In this document: one piece after another, positions 42,439 through 53,161 of the stretch
Position numbering within the stretch: position 1 is the stretch's first letter
How the letters are laid out: each line of letters opens with the position of its first letter
Origin: Yonghaparkia sp. Root332
GTDB lineage: Bacteria > Actinomycetota > Actinomycetes > Actinomycetales > Microbacteriaceae
Direction of reading: 5' to 3'
Assembly: GCF_001425665.1 (NCBI RefSeq)
Contig: NZ_LMCX01000001.1
Location: 62,001-126,000 of the forward strand
DNA length: 64,000 nt
The notes under the pieces: model-generated
Databases searched by the model: none
Told to the model about the DNA's origin: nothing
What the model saw: only the letters and a program-made list of their open reading frames with translations
Translations under genes and position numbers: made by a program

Positions 42439-44118
42439 ATGACGACGCTCGACGCCGCGAAGGCCTGGCGCGACCAGGACCCGGACCCGGTCACGCGGGC
42501 CGAGCTCGACGCGATCATCGCGGATGCCGAGGCCGGCATCGCGACGGCCGTCGCGGCCCTGCACGAGCGCTTCGACGCGCGGCTCGCGTTCGGCACCGCC
42601 GGGCTGCGCGGCGAGCTCGGCGCGGGCTCGAACCGCATGAACCGCGTGCTCGTGACGCAGGCCGCCGCGGGGCTCGCCCGTTTCCTGGTCGGACGCGAGA
42701 GCCACCCGAGCATCGTCATCGGCTACGACGGCCGCGTGAACTCCGACGTCTTCGCGCGCGACACCGCCGAGATCATGGCGGGCGCGGGCGTGCGGGCGAT
42801 CCTCCTGCCGCGGCTGCTGCCGACGCCCGTGCTCGCGTTCGCGGTGCGGCACCTCGGCGTGAGCGCCGGCGTCATGGTGACGGCGAGCCACAACCCGCCG
42901 CGCGACAACGGCTACAAGGTGTACCTCGGCGGCCGCGACCACGGCTCGCAGATCGTCGCCCCGGTCGACGCCGAGATCCACGAGGCCATCATCGAGGTCG
43001 CGTCGACGACGTCGATCGATCAGCTGCCGCGCTCGACCGATTTCGAGGTCGCAGGCGAGGACGTGATCGACGCCTACGTCGCCGCGACCGCCGCGCTCGC
43101 CCCGCACGGCGAGGGCGCCGCTGCGCGCGTGCCCGTGCCATTCGTCTACACGGCGATGCACGGCGTCGGGTGGGAGGTCGCGCAGCGCGTCTTCCGCGAG
43201 GCCGGCTTCGCCGAGCCGACCGTCGTCGCCGAGCAGATCGCGCCCGACGGCGCCTTCCCCACGGTCGCCTTCCCGAACCCGGAGGAGCCGGGCGCGATGG
43301 ACCTGTCGTACGCGACGGCCACCCGCGCCGGAGCGCGGCTCATCATCGCCAACGACCCCGACGCCGACCGGCTCGCCGTCGCGGTGCCCGATGCGGACGC
43401 CGCGGAGGGCTGGCGCCGCCTGAGCGGCAACGAGGTGGGGGCGCTCCTCGGCTGGCGGGCCGCCGAGCGGATCACCCGCGAGGGCCGCATGGCGAAGCTC
43501 GCCGCCTCGATCGTGTCCTCCCCCGCCCTGTCGGAGGTCGCGAAGGCGTACGGCCTGAGCTACAGCGACACCCTCACGGGCTTCAAGTGGGTCTCCCGCG
43601 TGGGCGGGCTCGCGTACGGCTACGAGGAGGCCCTCGGGTACCTCGTCGACCCCGAGAAGGTCCGCGACAAGGACGGCATCTCGGCCGCCGTCGACCTCCT
43701 CGCCCTCGTGGGCGAGCTCGCGGCGGAGGGGCGCACGCTCGCCGACCACCAGCGCGCGTTCGACGAGCGCTTCGGCGCGTTCGCGAGCGCGCAGGTCTCG
43801 CTGCGCGTCACCGAGCTCGCGCGCATCCCCGCGATCATGAGCGCGCTGCGGGATGCCCCGCCCGCCTCGATCAACGGAGTGCGGGTCTCGCAGGTCGACG
43901 ACTTCATCCGCGGATTCGGCGTCTTCCCGCCCTCGGACATCCTGCGCTTCTGGATGGAGGGCGGCGCGCGCGTCATCGTGCGTCCGAGCGGCACCGAGCC
44001 GAAGGTGAAGGTGTACATCGACGCCTCGAGCACCGCAGGCGACGTCGACGAGCGGCGCGCGGCCGCCGAGGCCGAGGTGGCGGCGCTCGAGGAGGGCATG
44101 CGCGCGCTCATCGTCTAG
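42439..44118 (+). CDS. pmm: Phospho-sugar mutase (phosphomannomutase/phosphoglucomutase/phosphopentomutase type)
   Basis: A 559-residue alpha-D-phosphohexomutase. It has FGTAGLRGELG (51-61), catalytic Ser150 in VTASHNPPRDNGYKVY, metal loop DPDADRLA, the sugar-specificity loop GNEVGALLG, FKWV and a phosphate-binding RPSGTEPKVKVY at the end. The length and the adjacency to purine nucleoside phosphorylase suit the actinobacterial PmmB group, for which phosphopentomutase activity is also plausible. ATG 42439 has a GGAG site, and TACGCT at 42401-42406 gives a normal leader. It could serve nucleoside salvage or feed sugar-1-phosphates to rmlA or manC. Confidence 0.9.
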   Translation: MTTLDAAKAWRDQDPDPVTRAELDAIIADAEAGIATAVAALHERFDARLAFGTAGLRGELGAGSNRMNRVLVTQAAAGLARFLVGRESHPSIVIGYDGRVNSDVFARDTAEIMAGAGVRAILLPRLLPTPVLAFAVRHLGVSAGVMVTASHNPPRDNGYKVYLGGRDHGSQIVAPVDAEIHEAIIEVASTTSIDQLPRSTDFEVAGEDVIDAYVAATAALAPHGEGAAARVPVPFVYTAMHGVGWEVAQRVFREAGFAEPTVVAEQIAPDGAFPTVAFPNPEEPGAMDLSYATATRAGARLIIANDPDADRLAVAVPDADAAEGWRRLSGNEVGALLGWRAAERITREGRMAKLAASIVSSPALSEVAKAYGLSYSDTLTGFKWVSRVGGLAYGYEEALGYLVDPEKVRDKDGISAAVDLLALVGELAAEGRTLADHQRAFDERFGAFASAQVSLRVTELARIPAIMSALRDAPPASINGVRVSQVDDFIRGFGVFPPSDILRFWMEGGARVIVRPSGTEPKVKVYIDASSTAGDVDERRAAAEAEVAALEEGMRALIV

Positions 44119-44141
44119 CGGGCGCGTGCTTGACTGACGAG

Positions 44142-45371
44142 GTGAGCTCACCGACTCCCGCGCCGTTCGCGCCCGCCCGACCGCTCGCGCACGAGCCGCT
44201 TCTCGGCCGCGGAGTCGCGCGGGCGCTCGTGCTCGCGCTCGTCGTCGCGGCCCTGGGCCTCGGGGCCGGGGCCCTGGGCCGCCCCGAGCTCGCGGGCGTC
44301 CTGCGCACGGGCGGCATCCTGGTGGCGGCCGGCGCCCTCGTCCTCCTCCTGGCCCGCCGCGGGGATGATCGCCTCGAGCGCACCCCGGCGGTCAGCGCGA
44401 TCGTGATGGCGGTCGCCGCCGGGCTCTCGGCCGTCGGCGTCATCTGGCTGCTGAACTCCGGCCCCGATCGGCCGATCGGCATCGTCGGGACGGTCGCGTC
44501 CGTCGGCATCGTGACGGCCGCCGCGTCGGCCGCGGCGTCGACCGCGGTGCTGATCCGGCCCCACGTCGAGGCGATGGCCGCCCACGTCTGGTCGGGCATC
44601 GCCGGCGCGGGCTTCGCGATCCCGTTCATGGCCGCGGGCGCGGCCCCCGAGCTCATCATGGCCGGCGCGGTGCTCATCGGCATCGCCGACCGCGCCGGGC
44701 ACCGCCGCCGGGCCCGCGCCCTCGAGGCCCGTGAGCGCGCGATCGCCCTGGGCGCCGTCGACGGCGTCGACCCCCGCGACGCGCTCCGCTCGCGCGAGCG
44801 CGGTCCCGAGCTCGACCGCGACGCCCTCCGGCTCGCCCTCGCGCTCGGCTGCACCGCGATCGGAACGGTCGTCGTCGCGTGGGCGATCGGCATCGCCGTG
44901 GGCAGCGCGAGCGGCGCGGGCTCCGAGGGGGCCGGTGGCGGCCAGGGCTTCGCCGCCGCCTCGCTCGCCGCGATCCCCCTCGCCGTCCAGGCGGCCCTCC
45001 TGCGCGGCGCCGTCGCCCCCCTGCGCCGGTGGCTCGCGATCGGGGGCGGGATGCTCGGCGTCGCGTCCCTCGCCCTCCTGGTCGCCCCGCTCGAGCCGGT
45101 ATTCCTCGCCGCCGTGGCCGCGCAGTCGGTCGCGATCGCCCTGCTCGCCGGCGCCCTCGCCCGCCACGGCTTCGGCGCCTCGACGGAGGGCGCCTGCCAC
45201 GTGGCGATCGCGGGCGCGACCGCCTGGTGGCTCCTCATCGTCAGCACGGGCGGGCTGCTGCTCGCGTTCGCCGCGGTCGTGACCACCCTTCTGGCGCTCC
45301 GTCGCCGCGAGCGGCGCCGCGGTCGGCTCGCCGGGCAGGTCGGGCCGGGGCGTCCGGAGGTCGCTCGATGA
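44142..45371 (+). CDS. Polytopic membrane protein, unknown function
   Basis: A 409-residue protein with about ten hydrophobic segments, a proline-rich N-terminus and an Arg-rich C-terminal tail. A central hydrophilic loop, RRRARALEARERAIALG, divides two groups of helices. I do not recognise a family. GTG 44142 lies 6 bases after TTGACT; TTG 44130 is an alternative in frame. The next gene overlaps its stop (ATGA), so the two membrane proteins are made together and may form a complex. The neighbouring genes concern nucleosides and PTS components, but no direct link is visible. Confidence 0.65.
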   Translation: MSSPTPAPFAPARPLAHEPLLGRGVARALVLALVVAALGLGAGALGRPELAGVLRTGGILVAAGALVLLLARRGDDRLERTPAVSAIVMAVAAGLSAVGVIWLLNSGPDRPIGIVGTVASVGIVTAAASAAASTAVLIRPHVEAMAAHVWSGIAGAGFAIPFMAAGAAPELIMAGAVLIGIADRAGHRRRARALEARERAIALGAVDGVDPRDALRSRERGPELDRDALRLALALGCTAIGTVVVAWAIGIAVGSASGAGSEGAGGGQGFAAASLAAIPLAVQAALLRGAVAPLRRWLAIGGGMLGVASLALLVAPLEPVFLAAVAAQSVAIALLAGALARHGFGASTEGACHVAIAGATAWWLLIVSTGGLLLAFAAVVTTLLALRRRERRRGRLAGQVGPGRPEVAR

Positions 45372-45958
45372 CCGGGCGGTCGACGCTCGGGCGCGGTCTC
45401 GTCCTCGCGGTGGTCGCCCTGGCGATGACCGCGATCGGCGGCTGGGGGCCGACGCTCCTCATCACCCTCGGCGCGCTCGATCCGGCCGACCAGGTCGCGA
45501 CGCTGCGCGTGCTCCTCACCGGCAGCGCGGTCGCGCTGCTCGGGTTCGTCCCGCTCCTGCTCGCGGCGCTCGCGCTCGTCGGCCGGGCTCCGCAGCCCGG
45601 ATGGCTGCTTCGCCTGGCGATCGCGATCCTGCTCGTCCGACCCGCGGTGGTCGTGCTCGAGGTCATCTCCTCGCCGGTCGCAGTCGTTCCTCAGCCGCTG
45701 ACGCTGCCTCTGTTCCTCACCACCGCGGTCGCGGCGGGCCTGGCCGCGATCAGCGTCCTGCCCACCGCAGGGCCCGCTCGACGGCCGGAGCGCATCGCCG
45801 TCGTCGGCGTCGCGGTCGCCGCCCTCGTCGGCCTCGCGCTCTTCGGCTACACCGGCGCGATCGTGCCGATCGCCGCGGTCGGGCTCGTCATCGCGCTCGC
45901 GCTGCGCATCCGGCGCGAGCGCGAGCAGGCCGACCTCGACGCTCTCGACGACGACTGA
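45368..45958 (+). CDS. Small polytopic membrane protein, unknown function
   Basis: A 196-residue protein with five to six hydrophobic segments covering most of the sequence and an acidic C-terminus (ADLDALDDD). It is translationally coupled to the preceding 409-residue membrane protein by an ATGA overlap. No transporter or enzyme motif is recognised. It converges with the PTS IIB gene, leaving 27 bases with no clear terminator. Confidence 0.6.
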   Translation: MTGRSTLGRGLVLAVVALAMTAIGGWGPTLLITLGALDPADQVATLRVLLTGSAVALLGFVPLLLAALALVGRAPQPGWLLRLAIAILLVRPAVVVLEVISSPVAVVPQPLTLPLFLTTAVAAGLAAISVLPTAGPARRPERIAVVGVAVAALVGLALFGYTGAIVPIAAVGLVIALALRIRREREQADLDALDDD

Positions 45959-45985
45959 GCGGCGAGCGGAGGGCCCTGCGCGACC

Positions 45986-46258
45986 TCAGCCGATCGCGAC
46001 CTCGAGCTTGCGGGTCAGCTCCTCGGTGTCGAAGTAGTTCTCGATCACGACGACATCGGCGCGGGTCGGGCCGATCGCCTCGACGAACTCGGCGCTCGTG
46101 AGGATCACCTGCGCGTCGGCGGCCACGCGCGCCACCGACGCGATGTCGGCCGCCACGACGGTCGCCTCCAGGCCCAGGCGCTGCAGCACGCGCTCGGCGT
46201 TGACCTTGAGGATCCCGCTCGAGCCGATGCCGGCGCCGCAGATCGTCACGATCTTCAC
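45986..46258 (-). CDS. PTS system IIB component (ascorbate/lactose-like)
   Basis: A 90-residue IIB protein with the phospho-acceptor Cys7 in TICGAGIGSSGILK, the P-loop form seen in UlaB-like IIB proteins, at family length. It takes phosphate from IIA and passes it to a sugar at a IIC channel. The GTG start overlaps the IIA stop (GTGA). No IIC gene lies in the window, so its transporter or other partner is elsewhere or lost. Confidence 0.82.
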   Translation of the reverse strand: MKIVTICGAGIGSSGILKVNAERVLQRLGLEATVVAADIASVARVAADAQVILTSAEFVEAIGPTRADVVVIENYFDTEELTRKLEVAIG

Positions 46259-46707
46259 GCGCGCTCCGACCGCTGGAGGATGGCCCGCACGGCGTCGCGG
46301 GTGGGGGCATCCGCGACCGCGGCGATCGCGGCGGAGTCGTTGAAGGCGTTCGCGAGGGCCGCGACCGCCGCGAGGTGGGCATCCGGCGCCACACCGGCGA
46401 GGCCGATGACGACCCGCACCGGGTCGTTGTGGGCGTGGCCGAACTCGACCGGCTCGGCGAGCGTGACGACCGACAGCCCGTCGCACCGCACGGCGGCGCC
46501 GGGGCGCGCGTGGGCCAGCGCGAGGCCGGGCGCGATGACGATGTAGGGACCGTGGTCCTCGACCATGCGGATCATCGCGTCGGTGTACTCGCTCGTCGCG
46601 CAGCCGCTGTCGACGAGGGCGTCACCGGCGATGCGCACGGCCTCGCGCCAGTCGGCGGCGCGGGCGCGCAGCACGATGGCGCGGTCGGCGAGCGGAGGAA
46701 GCGTCAT
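46255..46707 (-). CDS. PTS system IIA component (fructose/ascorbate type)
   Basis: A 150-residue EIIA type-2 domain protein. The phospho-acceptor is His66 in GLALAHARPG, preceded by YTDAMIRMVEDHGPYIVIAP, a close match to UlaC-like IIA domains. Its ATG overlaps the adenosine deaminase stop (ATGA), so it is in the operon add - IIA - IIB. Being tied to a nucleoside enzyme and lacking IIC is unusual. A ribosyl or sugar-regulatory role is conceivable but unsupported. Confidence 0.83.
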   Translation of the reverse strand: MTLPPLADRAIVLRARAADWREAVRIAGDALVDSGCATSEYTDAMIRMVEDHGPYIVIAPGLALAHARPGAAVRCDGLSVVTLAEPVEFGHAHNDPVRVVIGLAGVAPDAHLAAVAALANAFNDSAAIAAVADAPTRDAVRAILQRSERA

Positions 46708-47843
46708 CCTGCGTGCTCACCCGCCAGTGCGGCCTCGAAGCCCTCGACGATCATCTCCGCGAGCTCGACCCTGTCCTCCACCGGCAGGAACGCGGCCTCG
46801 GCGGCGTTGAGCTGGAAGGCGAGGACGTCGTCGAGGCCGTAGCCGAACGCCTCGGTGACGAGCGCGAGCTCGCGGCTGAGGGTCGTGCCGCTCATGAGGC
46901 GGTTGTCGGTGTTGACGGTGACGCGGAAGCCCAGCTGGTAGAAGAGGTCGAGCGGGTGGTCGACGAGCTCGTCGCCCCACTGCGCGATCGCGCCGGTCTG
47001 CAGGTTCGAGCTCGGGCTCGTCTCGAGGGCGATCCCGCGGTCCTTCACCCACTCGGCGAGCGTGCCGAGACGGGCGAAGGTCGACTCGCCCTCGGTGGTG
47101 ATCTCGATGTCCTCCGCGAGGCGCACGCCGTGGCCGAGGCGCAGCGCGCGGCCGTCGAGGAGGGCGCCGCGGATCGACTCGAGCCCGTCGGCCTCGCCGG
47201 CGTGCACCGTCGCCGGGAAGAAGCTCGCCGCGAGGTGGTCGAACGCCTCGCGCATCCGGCTGGGCGGGAAGCCCGCCTCGGCGCCGGCGATGTCGAATCC
47301 GACGACCCCGCGGTCGCGGTGGCGCACGGCGAGCTCGGCGATCTCGAGGCCGCGGTCGGCGTGACGCATGGCGCTCACGAGCTGTCCGACGCGGATGCGG
47401 CGGCCGAGCGAGCGCGCCTCCGCGACGCCCGCATCGAGGCCCGCCTGAACCGCCTCCACCGTCTCGTCGAGGCTCAGCCCGCGCGTCAGGTGCTGCTCGG
47501 GGGCCCAGCGGATCTCGCCCCACACGACGCCGTCCGCCGCGAGGTCGAGCACGGCCTCGCGAGCGACGCGCTCGAGGCCCTCGCGCGACTGCATGACGGC
47601 CGTGGTGATGTCGAAGGTCCTCAGGTACTCCACGAGCGAGCCGGAGTTGCTCTTCTCGGCGAACCACGCGGCGAGCTCTGCGGCGTCGGTCGTGGGCAGC
47701 TCGACGCCCGCCTCGACGGCCAGCTCGATGATCGTCTGCGGGCGCAGACCGCCGTCGAGGTGATCGTGCAGCGACACCTTCGGCAGGGCCTCGAGCACCG
47801 TGTCGGTGCCGGGCATGAGGGTCGTGGTCGTCGCCGTCGTCAT
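46704..47843 (-). CDS. add: Adenosine deaminase
   Basis: A 379-residue zinc amidohydrolase converting adenosine to inosine. It has the metal ligands His25 and His27 in VSLHDHLDGGLRP, VHAGEAD, RLGHGVRLA and NTDNRLMSGT with the catalytic Asp. This is the length typical of actinobacterial Add. TAGGTT six bases before ATG 47843 predicts a leaderless mRNA. It is divergent from the nucleoside hydrolase and upstream of the PTS IIA/IIB pair. Inosine produced can go to the phosphorylase at 41531-42364. Confidence 0.94.
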   Translation of the reverse strand: MTTATTTTLMPGTDTVLEALPKVSLHDHLDGGLRPQTIIELAVEAGVELPTTDAAELAAWFAEKSNSGSLVEYLRTFDITTAVMQSREGLERVAREAVLDLAADGVVWGEIRWAPEQHLTRGLSLDETVEAVQAGLDAGVAEARSLGRRIRVGQLVSAMRHADRGLEIAELAVRHRDRGVVGFDIAGAEAGFPPSRMREAFDHLAASFFPATVHAGEADGLESIRGALLDGRALRLGHGVRLAEDIEITTEGESTFARLGTLAEWVKDRGIALETSPSSNLQTGAIAQWGDELVDHPLDLFYQLGFRVTVNTDNRLMSGTTLSRELALVTEAFGYGLDDVLAFQLNAAEAAFLPVEDRVELAEMIVEGFEAALAGEHAG

Positions 47844-47849
47844 GCCTCA

Positions 47850-47899
47850 AACCTACCGGTTCGTTACCGTGTCGTGACCCGCTCGACGGGCCATAGGCT
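47850..47899. promoter_or_regulatory. Divergent leaderless promoters, add / nucleoside hydrolase
   Basis: TAGGTT on the minus strand (47855-47850) is 6 bases from ATG 47843. TAGGCT on the plus strand (47894-47899) is 6 bases from ATG 47906. The short gap between them would hold any shared regulator site. Confidence 0.55.
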
Positions 47900-47905
47900 C
47901 GGCTC

Positions 47906-48853
47906 ATGCCCGAGAAGATCATCCTCGACTGCGACCCCGGCCACGACGATGCTGTGGCGATGCTGCTCGCCCACGGCTCGCCCGAGATCGAGCTGCTCGC
48001 GGTCACGACCGTCATGGGCAATCAGACGATCGAGAAGGTCACGCGCAACGCGCTCGCCGTGGCGCGCGTCGCCGGCATCACCGAGGTGCCGTTCGCGAAG
48101 GGCGCGCACCGCCCGCTCGTGCGCGCCATCGAGACGGCCCCGAGCATCCACGGCGAATCGGGGCTCGACGGCCCCGTGCTGCCGGAGCCGGCGATCGAGC
48201 TGGATGCCCGGCACGCCGTCGACCTCATCATCGACACCGTCATGGCTCACGAGCCCGGGACGGTGACGCTCGTGCCGACCGGCGCCCTCACGAACATCGC
48301 CCTCGCGGTGCGCACGGAGCCTCGGATCGCGGAGCGCGTCAAGCAGGTCGTGCTCATGGGCGGGGGCGTCCACGTCGGGAACTGGAGCGCGGTGAGCGAG
48401 TTCAACATCGTCATCGACCCCGAGGCCGCGCACATCGTGTTCAACGAGCCGTGGCCGCTCGTCATGGTCGGGCTCGACGCCACCCACCAGGCGCTCGCGA
48501 CGCCCGAGGTCGCCGCGCGCATCGCCGCCGTCGGCACCGGGCCCGCGCGGTTCGTCGGGGAGCTGCTGGAGTTCTTCGGGCACACCTACAAGGACGCCCA
48601 GGGGTTCGACCACCCGCCGGTGCACGACCCCTGCGCCGTCGCGTACGTCATCGACCCGACGATCATGGAGACGGTTCGGGCGCCGCTCGACGTCGAGCTC
48701 ACCGGCGCGCTCACGGTCGGCATGACCGTGGCCGACCTGCGCGCGCCCGCCCCCGCCGACTGCAGCACGTCCGTCGCGATGAACCTCGACAACGAGCGGT
48801 TCTGGGGGCTCGTGGTGGACGCGCTCGAGCGCATCGGCGCGGTCGACCTCTAG
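47906..48853 (+). CDS. Nucleoside hydrolase (inosine-uridine preferring type)
   Basis: A 315-residue N-ribohydrolase releasing base and ribose. The calcium-binding signature DCDPGHDDA starts at residue 8. LVPTGALTNIALA, VLMGGGVHVGNWSAVSEFN and HDPCAVAYVI follow, all characteristic. It converges with deoA, overlapping by 4 bases. It belongs to the local nucleoside-salvage group with add, cdd, deoA and the BMP-type importer. Substrate preference among purine and pyrimidine nucleosides cannot be read. Confidence 0.93.
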   Translation: MPEKIILDCDPGHDDAVAMLLAHGSPEIELLAVTTVMGNQTIEKVTRNALAVARVAGITEVPFAKGAHRPLVRAIETAPSIHGESGLDGPVLPEPAIELDARHAVDLIIDTVMAHEPGTVTLVPTGALTNIALAVRTEPRIAERVKQVVLMGGGVHVGNWSAVSEFNIVIDPEAAHIVFNEPWPLVMVGLDATHQALATPEVAARIAAVGTGPARFVGELLEFFGHTYKDAQGFDHPPVHDPCAVAYVIDPTIMETVRAPLDVELTGALTVGMTVADLRAPAPADCSTSVAMNLDNERFWGLVVDALERIGAVDL

Positions 48854-50145
48854 TCGACGACCCCCGCGACGAGCGGCCCGCCCGTGACGACCTCGTCGCC
48901 CGCGTCGCCGATGCGGTAGCCGCCCTCGAGCGCCTCGAGCGCGCGGTCGAAGCGCGCGGCGTCGTTGGTGTGCATCGTGAACAGCGGCTGGCCCTTCGTG
49001 ACGGCGTCGCCGGGCTTCGCGTGCAGGTCGATGCCCGCGGCGTGGTCGACCGGGTCCTCCTTGCGCGCGCGGCCCGCGCCGAGTCGCCAGGCAGCGATGC
49101 CGAAGGGCAGCGCATGCTGCTCGACGAGCACGCCGTCGCGGTCGGCGGTGACGACGTGGTGCTCGGCCGCCTCGGCCATGGGCGCCTCGGGGTCGCCGCC
49201 CTGCGCGCGGATCATCGCGTTCCAGGTGTCCATCGCCTGACCCGTCTGCAGGGCGCCCTCGACGTCGGCGTCGGTGATGCCGGCGAGCTCGAGCATGTGG
49301 CGGGCGAGCGTGACGGTGAGCTCGACGACGTCGGCAGGACCGCCTCCCGCGAGCACCTCGACCGACTCGCGCACCTCGTTGGCGTTGCCGATCGCGAGGC
49401 CCAGCGGCACGTTCATGTTGGTGAGCACCGCACGGGTGGCGACCCCGGCATCCTCGCCCAGTCGCACCATGACCTTCGCCAGCTCGCGCGACTGCTCGAT
49501 GTCCTTCAGGAAGGCGCCGGAGCCGAACTTCACATCGAGCACGAGCGCGGCCGTGCCCTCCGCGATCTTCTTCGACATGATCGACGAGGCGATGAGCGGG
49601 ATGCACTCGACGGTGCCCGTGATGTCGCGCAGGGCGTAGAGCTTGCCGTCGGCGGGCGCGAGGCCCGAGCCGGCAGCGCACACGACGGCGCCCGCGCTCT
49701 CGAGCTGCGCCATCATCTCGTCGACGGTGACGTTCGCGCGCCAGCCCGGGATGCTCTCGAGCTTGTCGAGCGTTCCCCCCGTGTGACCCAGCCCGCGACC
49801 GCTGAGCTGCGGTACCGCGACGCCGAACGAGGCGACGAGCGGCGCGAGCGGCAGCGTGATCTTGTCGCCGACCCCACCGGTCGAGTGCTTGTCGGTGGTC
49901 TTCTTCGAGAGCCCGGAGAAGTCGAGGCGCGTGCCCGTGGCGACCATCGCGAGGGTCATGTCGCGCACCTCCTCGCGCGTCATGCCGTTGAGGAAGATGG
50001 CCATGGTCATGGCCGACATCTGCTCGTCGGCGACGTAGCCGCGCGTGTAGGCGTCGATCATCCACCGGATCTGCTCGGTGGTGAGGGCGCCCTTGTCCCG
50101 CTTGGTGCGGATCAGGTCGACGACGTCGAACGGCTCGATGCTCAT
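48850..50145 (-). CDS. deoA: Thymidine phosphorylase
   Basis: A 431-residue pyrimidine-nucleoside phosphorylase. It begins VVDLIRTKRDKGALT, has the phosphate-binding signature SGRGLGHTGGTLDKLESIPGW (in pieces), DKHSTGGVGDK, and a C-terminal beta domain with AGIDLHAKPGDAV. It splits thymidine or deoxyuridine to base and deoxyribose-1-phosphate. ATG 50145 overlaps the cdd stop. It ends the operon BMP lipoprotein, ATPase, two permeases, cdd, deoA, so imported pyrimidine nucleosides are deaminated and then cleaved. Confidence 0.94.
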   Translation of the reverse strand: MSIEPFDVVDLIRTKRDKGALTTEQIRWMIDAYTRGYVADEQMSAMTMAIFLNGMTREEVRDMTLAMVATGTRLDFSGLSKKTTDKHSTGGVGDKITLPLAPLVASFGVAVPQLSGRGLGHTGGTLDKLESIPGWRANVTVDEMMAQLESAGAVVCAAGSGLAPADGKLYALRDITGTVECIPLIASSIMSKKIAEGTAALVLDVKFGSGAFLKDIEQSRELAKVMVRLGEDAGVATRAVLTNMNVPLGLAIGNANEVRESVEVLAGGGPADVVELTVTLARHMLELAGITDADVEGALQTGQAMDTWNAMIRAQGGDPEAPMAEAAEHHVVTADRDGVLVEQHALPFGIAAWRLGAGRARKEDPVDHAAGIDLHAKPGDAVTKGQPLFTMHTNDAARFDRALEALEGGYRIGDAGDEVVTGGPLVAGVVD

Positions 50146-50567
50146 GAGCGGAACTCCTCCAGGGTGCGCGGGCCGAACGCGTCGGGCAGCACCTCATCGA
50201 TGGTCTTGATGCCCGACACGGTCTCGAGCAGCATGCCCTCGGCCGAGTGCTCGAACAGCAGCTGGCGGCAGCGGCCGCAGGGCATGAGGGCTCCGCCGTT
50301 CCCGTCGACGCACGTGAACGCGACGAGCTTGCCGCCGCCGGTCATGTGGAGCGTGGAGACGAGCGTGCACTCGGCGCACAGCGTGAGGCCGTAGGACGCG
50401 TTCTCGACGTTGCAGCCGGAGATGACGCGACCGTCATCGACGATCGCGGCGACGCCGACGGGGAACTTCGAGTACGGCACGTAGGCCTTGGCCATCGCCT
50501 CGAGCGCGACGGCGCGGAGCGCGTCCCAGTCGAAGGCGTCGGCCGCGGGCGCGGGCGATGCGGTCAT
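50142..50567 (-). CDS. cdd: Cytidine deaminase
   Basis: A 141-residue zinc-dependent deaminase of the tetrameric class. It has SGCNVENASYG (51-60), the catalytic LCAECT (Cys64, Glu66) and PCGRCR (Cys97, Cys100). These provide the three zinc cysteines and the general acid-base Glu. It turns cytidine or deoxycytidine into uridine or deoxyuridine, the substrates of DeoA downstream. The start has a GGAGAG site 18 bases after the permease gene ends. Confidence 0.94.
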   Translation of the reverse strand: MTASPAPAADAFDWDALRAVALEAMAKAYVPYSKFPVGVAAIVDDGRVISGCNVENASYGLTLCAECTLVSTLHMTGGGKLVAFTCVDGNGGALMPCGRCRQLLFEHSAEGMLLETVSGIKTIDEVLPDAFGPRTLEEFRS

Positions 50568-50585
50568 GTTCTGGCTCTCTCCTGC

Positions 50586-51892
50586 TCAGGCCTTCATGTA
50601 CGGCTTGCCGGACGCGGCGGGGGGCCGCGAGACGCCGACGAAGCCGGCGACCGCGACGATCGTCACGACGTACGGGAGCATGAGCATGAACTCGCTCGGC
50701 ACGGGCGAGCCCACGATCGACAGGGTCGACTGCAGGTTCGTGGCGAAGCCGAAGAGCAGGGCGGCGAGGGTCGCGCGGATCGGGTCCCAGCGGCCGAAGA
50801 TCACCGCGGCGAGCGCGATGAAGCCGGCGCCGTTGGTCATGTCCTTGCCGAACGAGCCGACCGCGGCGAGCGTGAAGAACGCGCCGCCGCCGCCGACGAT
50901 GGCGCCGGCGAGCAGGACGTTCCAGAATCGCGTCGCCCGCACGTTGATGCCGACCGTGTCGGCCGCGGTCGGGTGCTCGCCGACGGAGCGGAGGCGCAGG
51001 CCCCAGCGCGTCTTGAAGAGTCCGAACCAGACGAGGAAGATCGCGAGGTACATCAGGTAGACGATGACCGTCTGGCGGAACAGGATCGGCCCGAGGACGG
51101 GGATCTCGCTCAGCAGTGGGATGGCGATGCGCTCGAACTTCTCGGGCGAGTTGAACGTCTCGGCGTTCGGCACCATGACGGTCGAGTACAGGAAGCTCGT
51201 GAGGCCCAGCACGAGGACGTTGAGCACGACGCCGACGATGACCTGGTCGACGAAGTACTTGATCGCGAACGCGGCGAGCACGAAGGAGACGAGCGCGCCG
51301 GCGACCATCGCGCCGAGGAGCCCGACGTAGGGGCTGCCCGTGAGCGTGCCGAGCATCGCGGCCATGAAGGCGCCGCCGAGCAGCTGGCCCTCGATCGCGA
51401 TGTTGACGACGCCCACGCGCTCGGAGATCACGCCGCCGAGCGAGCCGAAGATGAGCGGGGTGCTCACGGTCAGCGCTCCGGCGAGGAGGCCGATCATCGG
51501 CACGGTCGCTCCGGCGGCCGCCCAGGTGAGGAACCCGACGAGGAAGAGCACGGCGAAGATCGTCGTGAGCCACAGCGGGACCCGGACCGCCGCCCGCGCG
51601 AGCAGGAAGGCGCCGATCGTCGCGGCGACCATGAGGATCACGACGACGATCGTGGTCTCGGCGAGGCCGAGCGTGAGCGGCGGCAGCTGGATGGCGTCCC
51701 GCGCCTCCGAGAGCCGGTAGATCGTCGTCGGGTTGCCGCCGTCGAGGTCGGGGCGACCGACGATGAAGAACAGCAGGATCGCGATGACGGTGAAGATCGC
51801 GAAGGCGATGGGCGCCTTCCAGCTCCTCACGACGATGGGGGATGCCCCACCGGGCGTCGTCGCCGCGGACGCGGTGGTCGCGGGTGCAGCGG

Positions 51893-51896
<4 letters not shown>
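50586..51896 (-). CDS. Nucleoside ABC transporter permease 2
   Basis: A 436-residue inner-membrane permease. After an Ala/Thr-rich N-terminus and a membrane helix near 30-48, the permease core includes the signature GGVISERVGVVNIAIEGQLL, typical of the BMP/RbsC-like nucleoside permeases, and RSVGEHPTAADTVGINV. About 10 hydrophobic segments are seen. It pairs with the preceding permease to form the membrane channel. GTG 51896 overlaps that gene's stop (GTGA). Confidence 0.9.
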
Positions 51897-53157
<1,261 letters not shown>

Positions 53158-53161
<4 letters not shown>

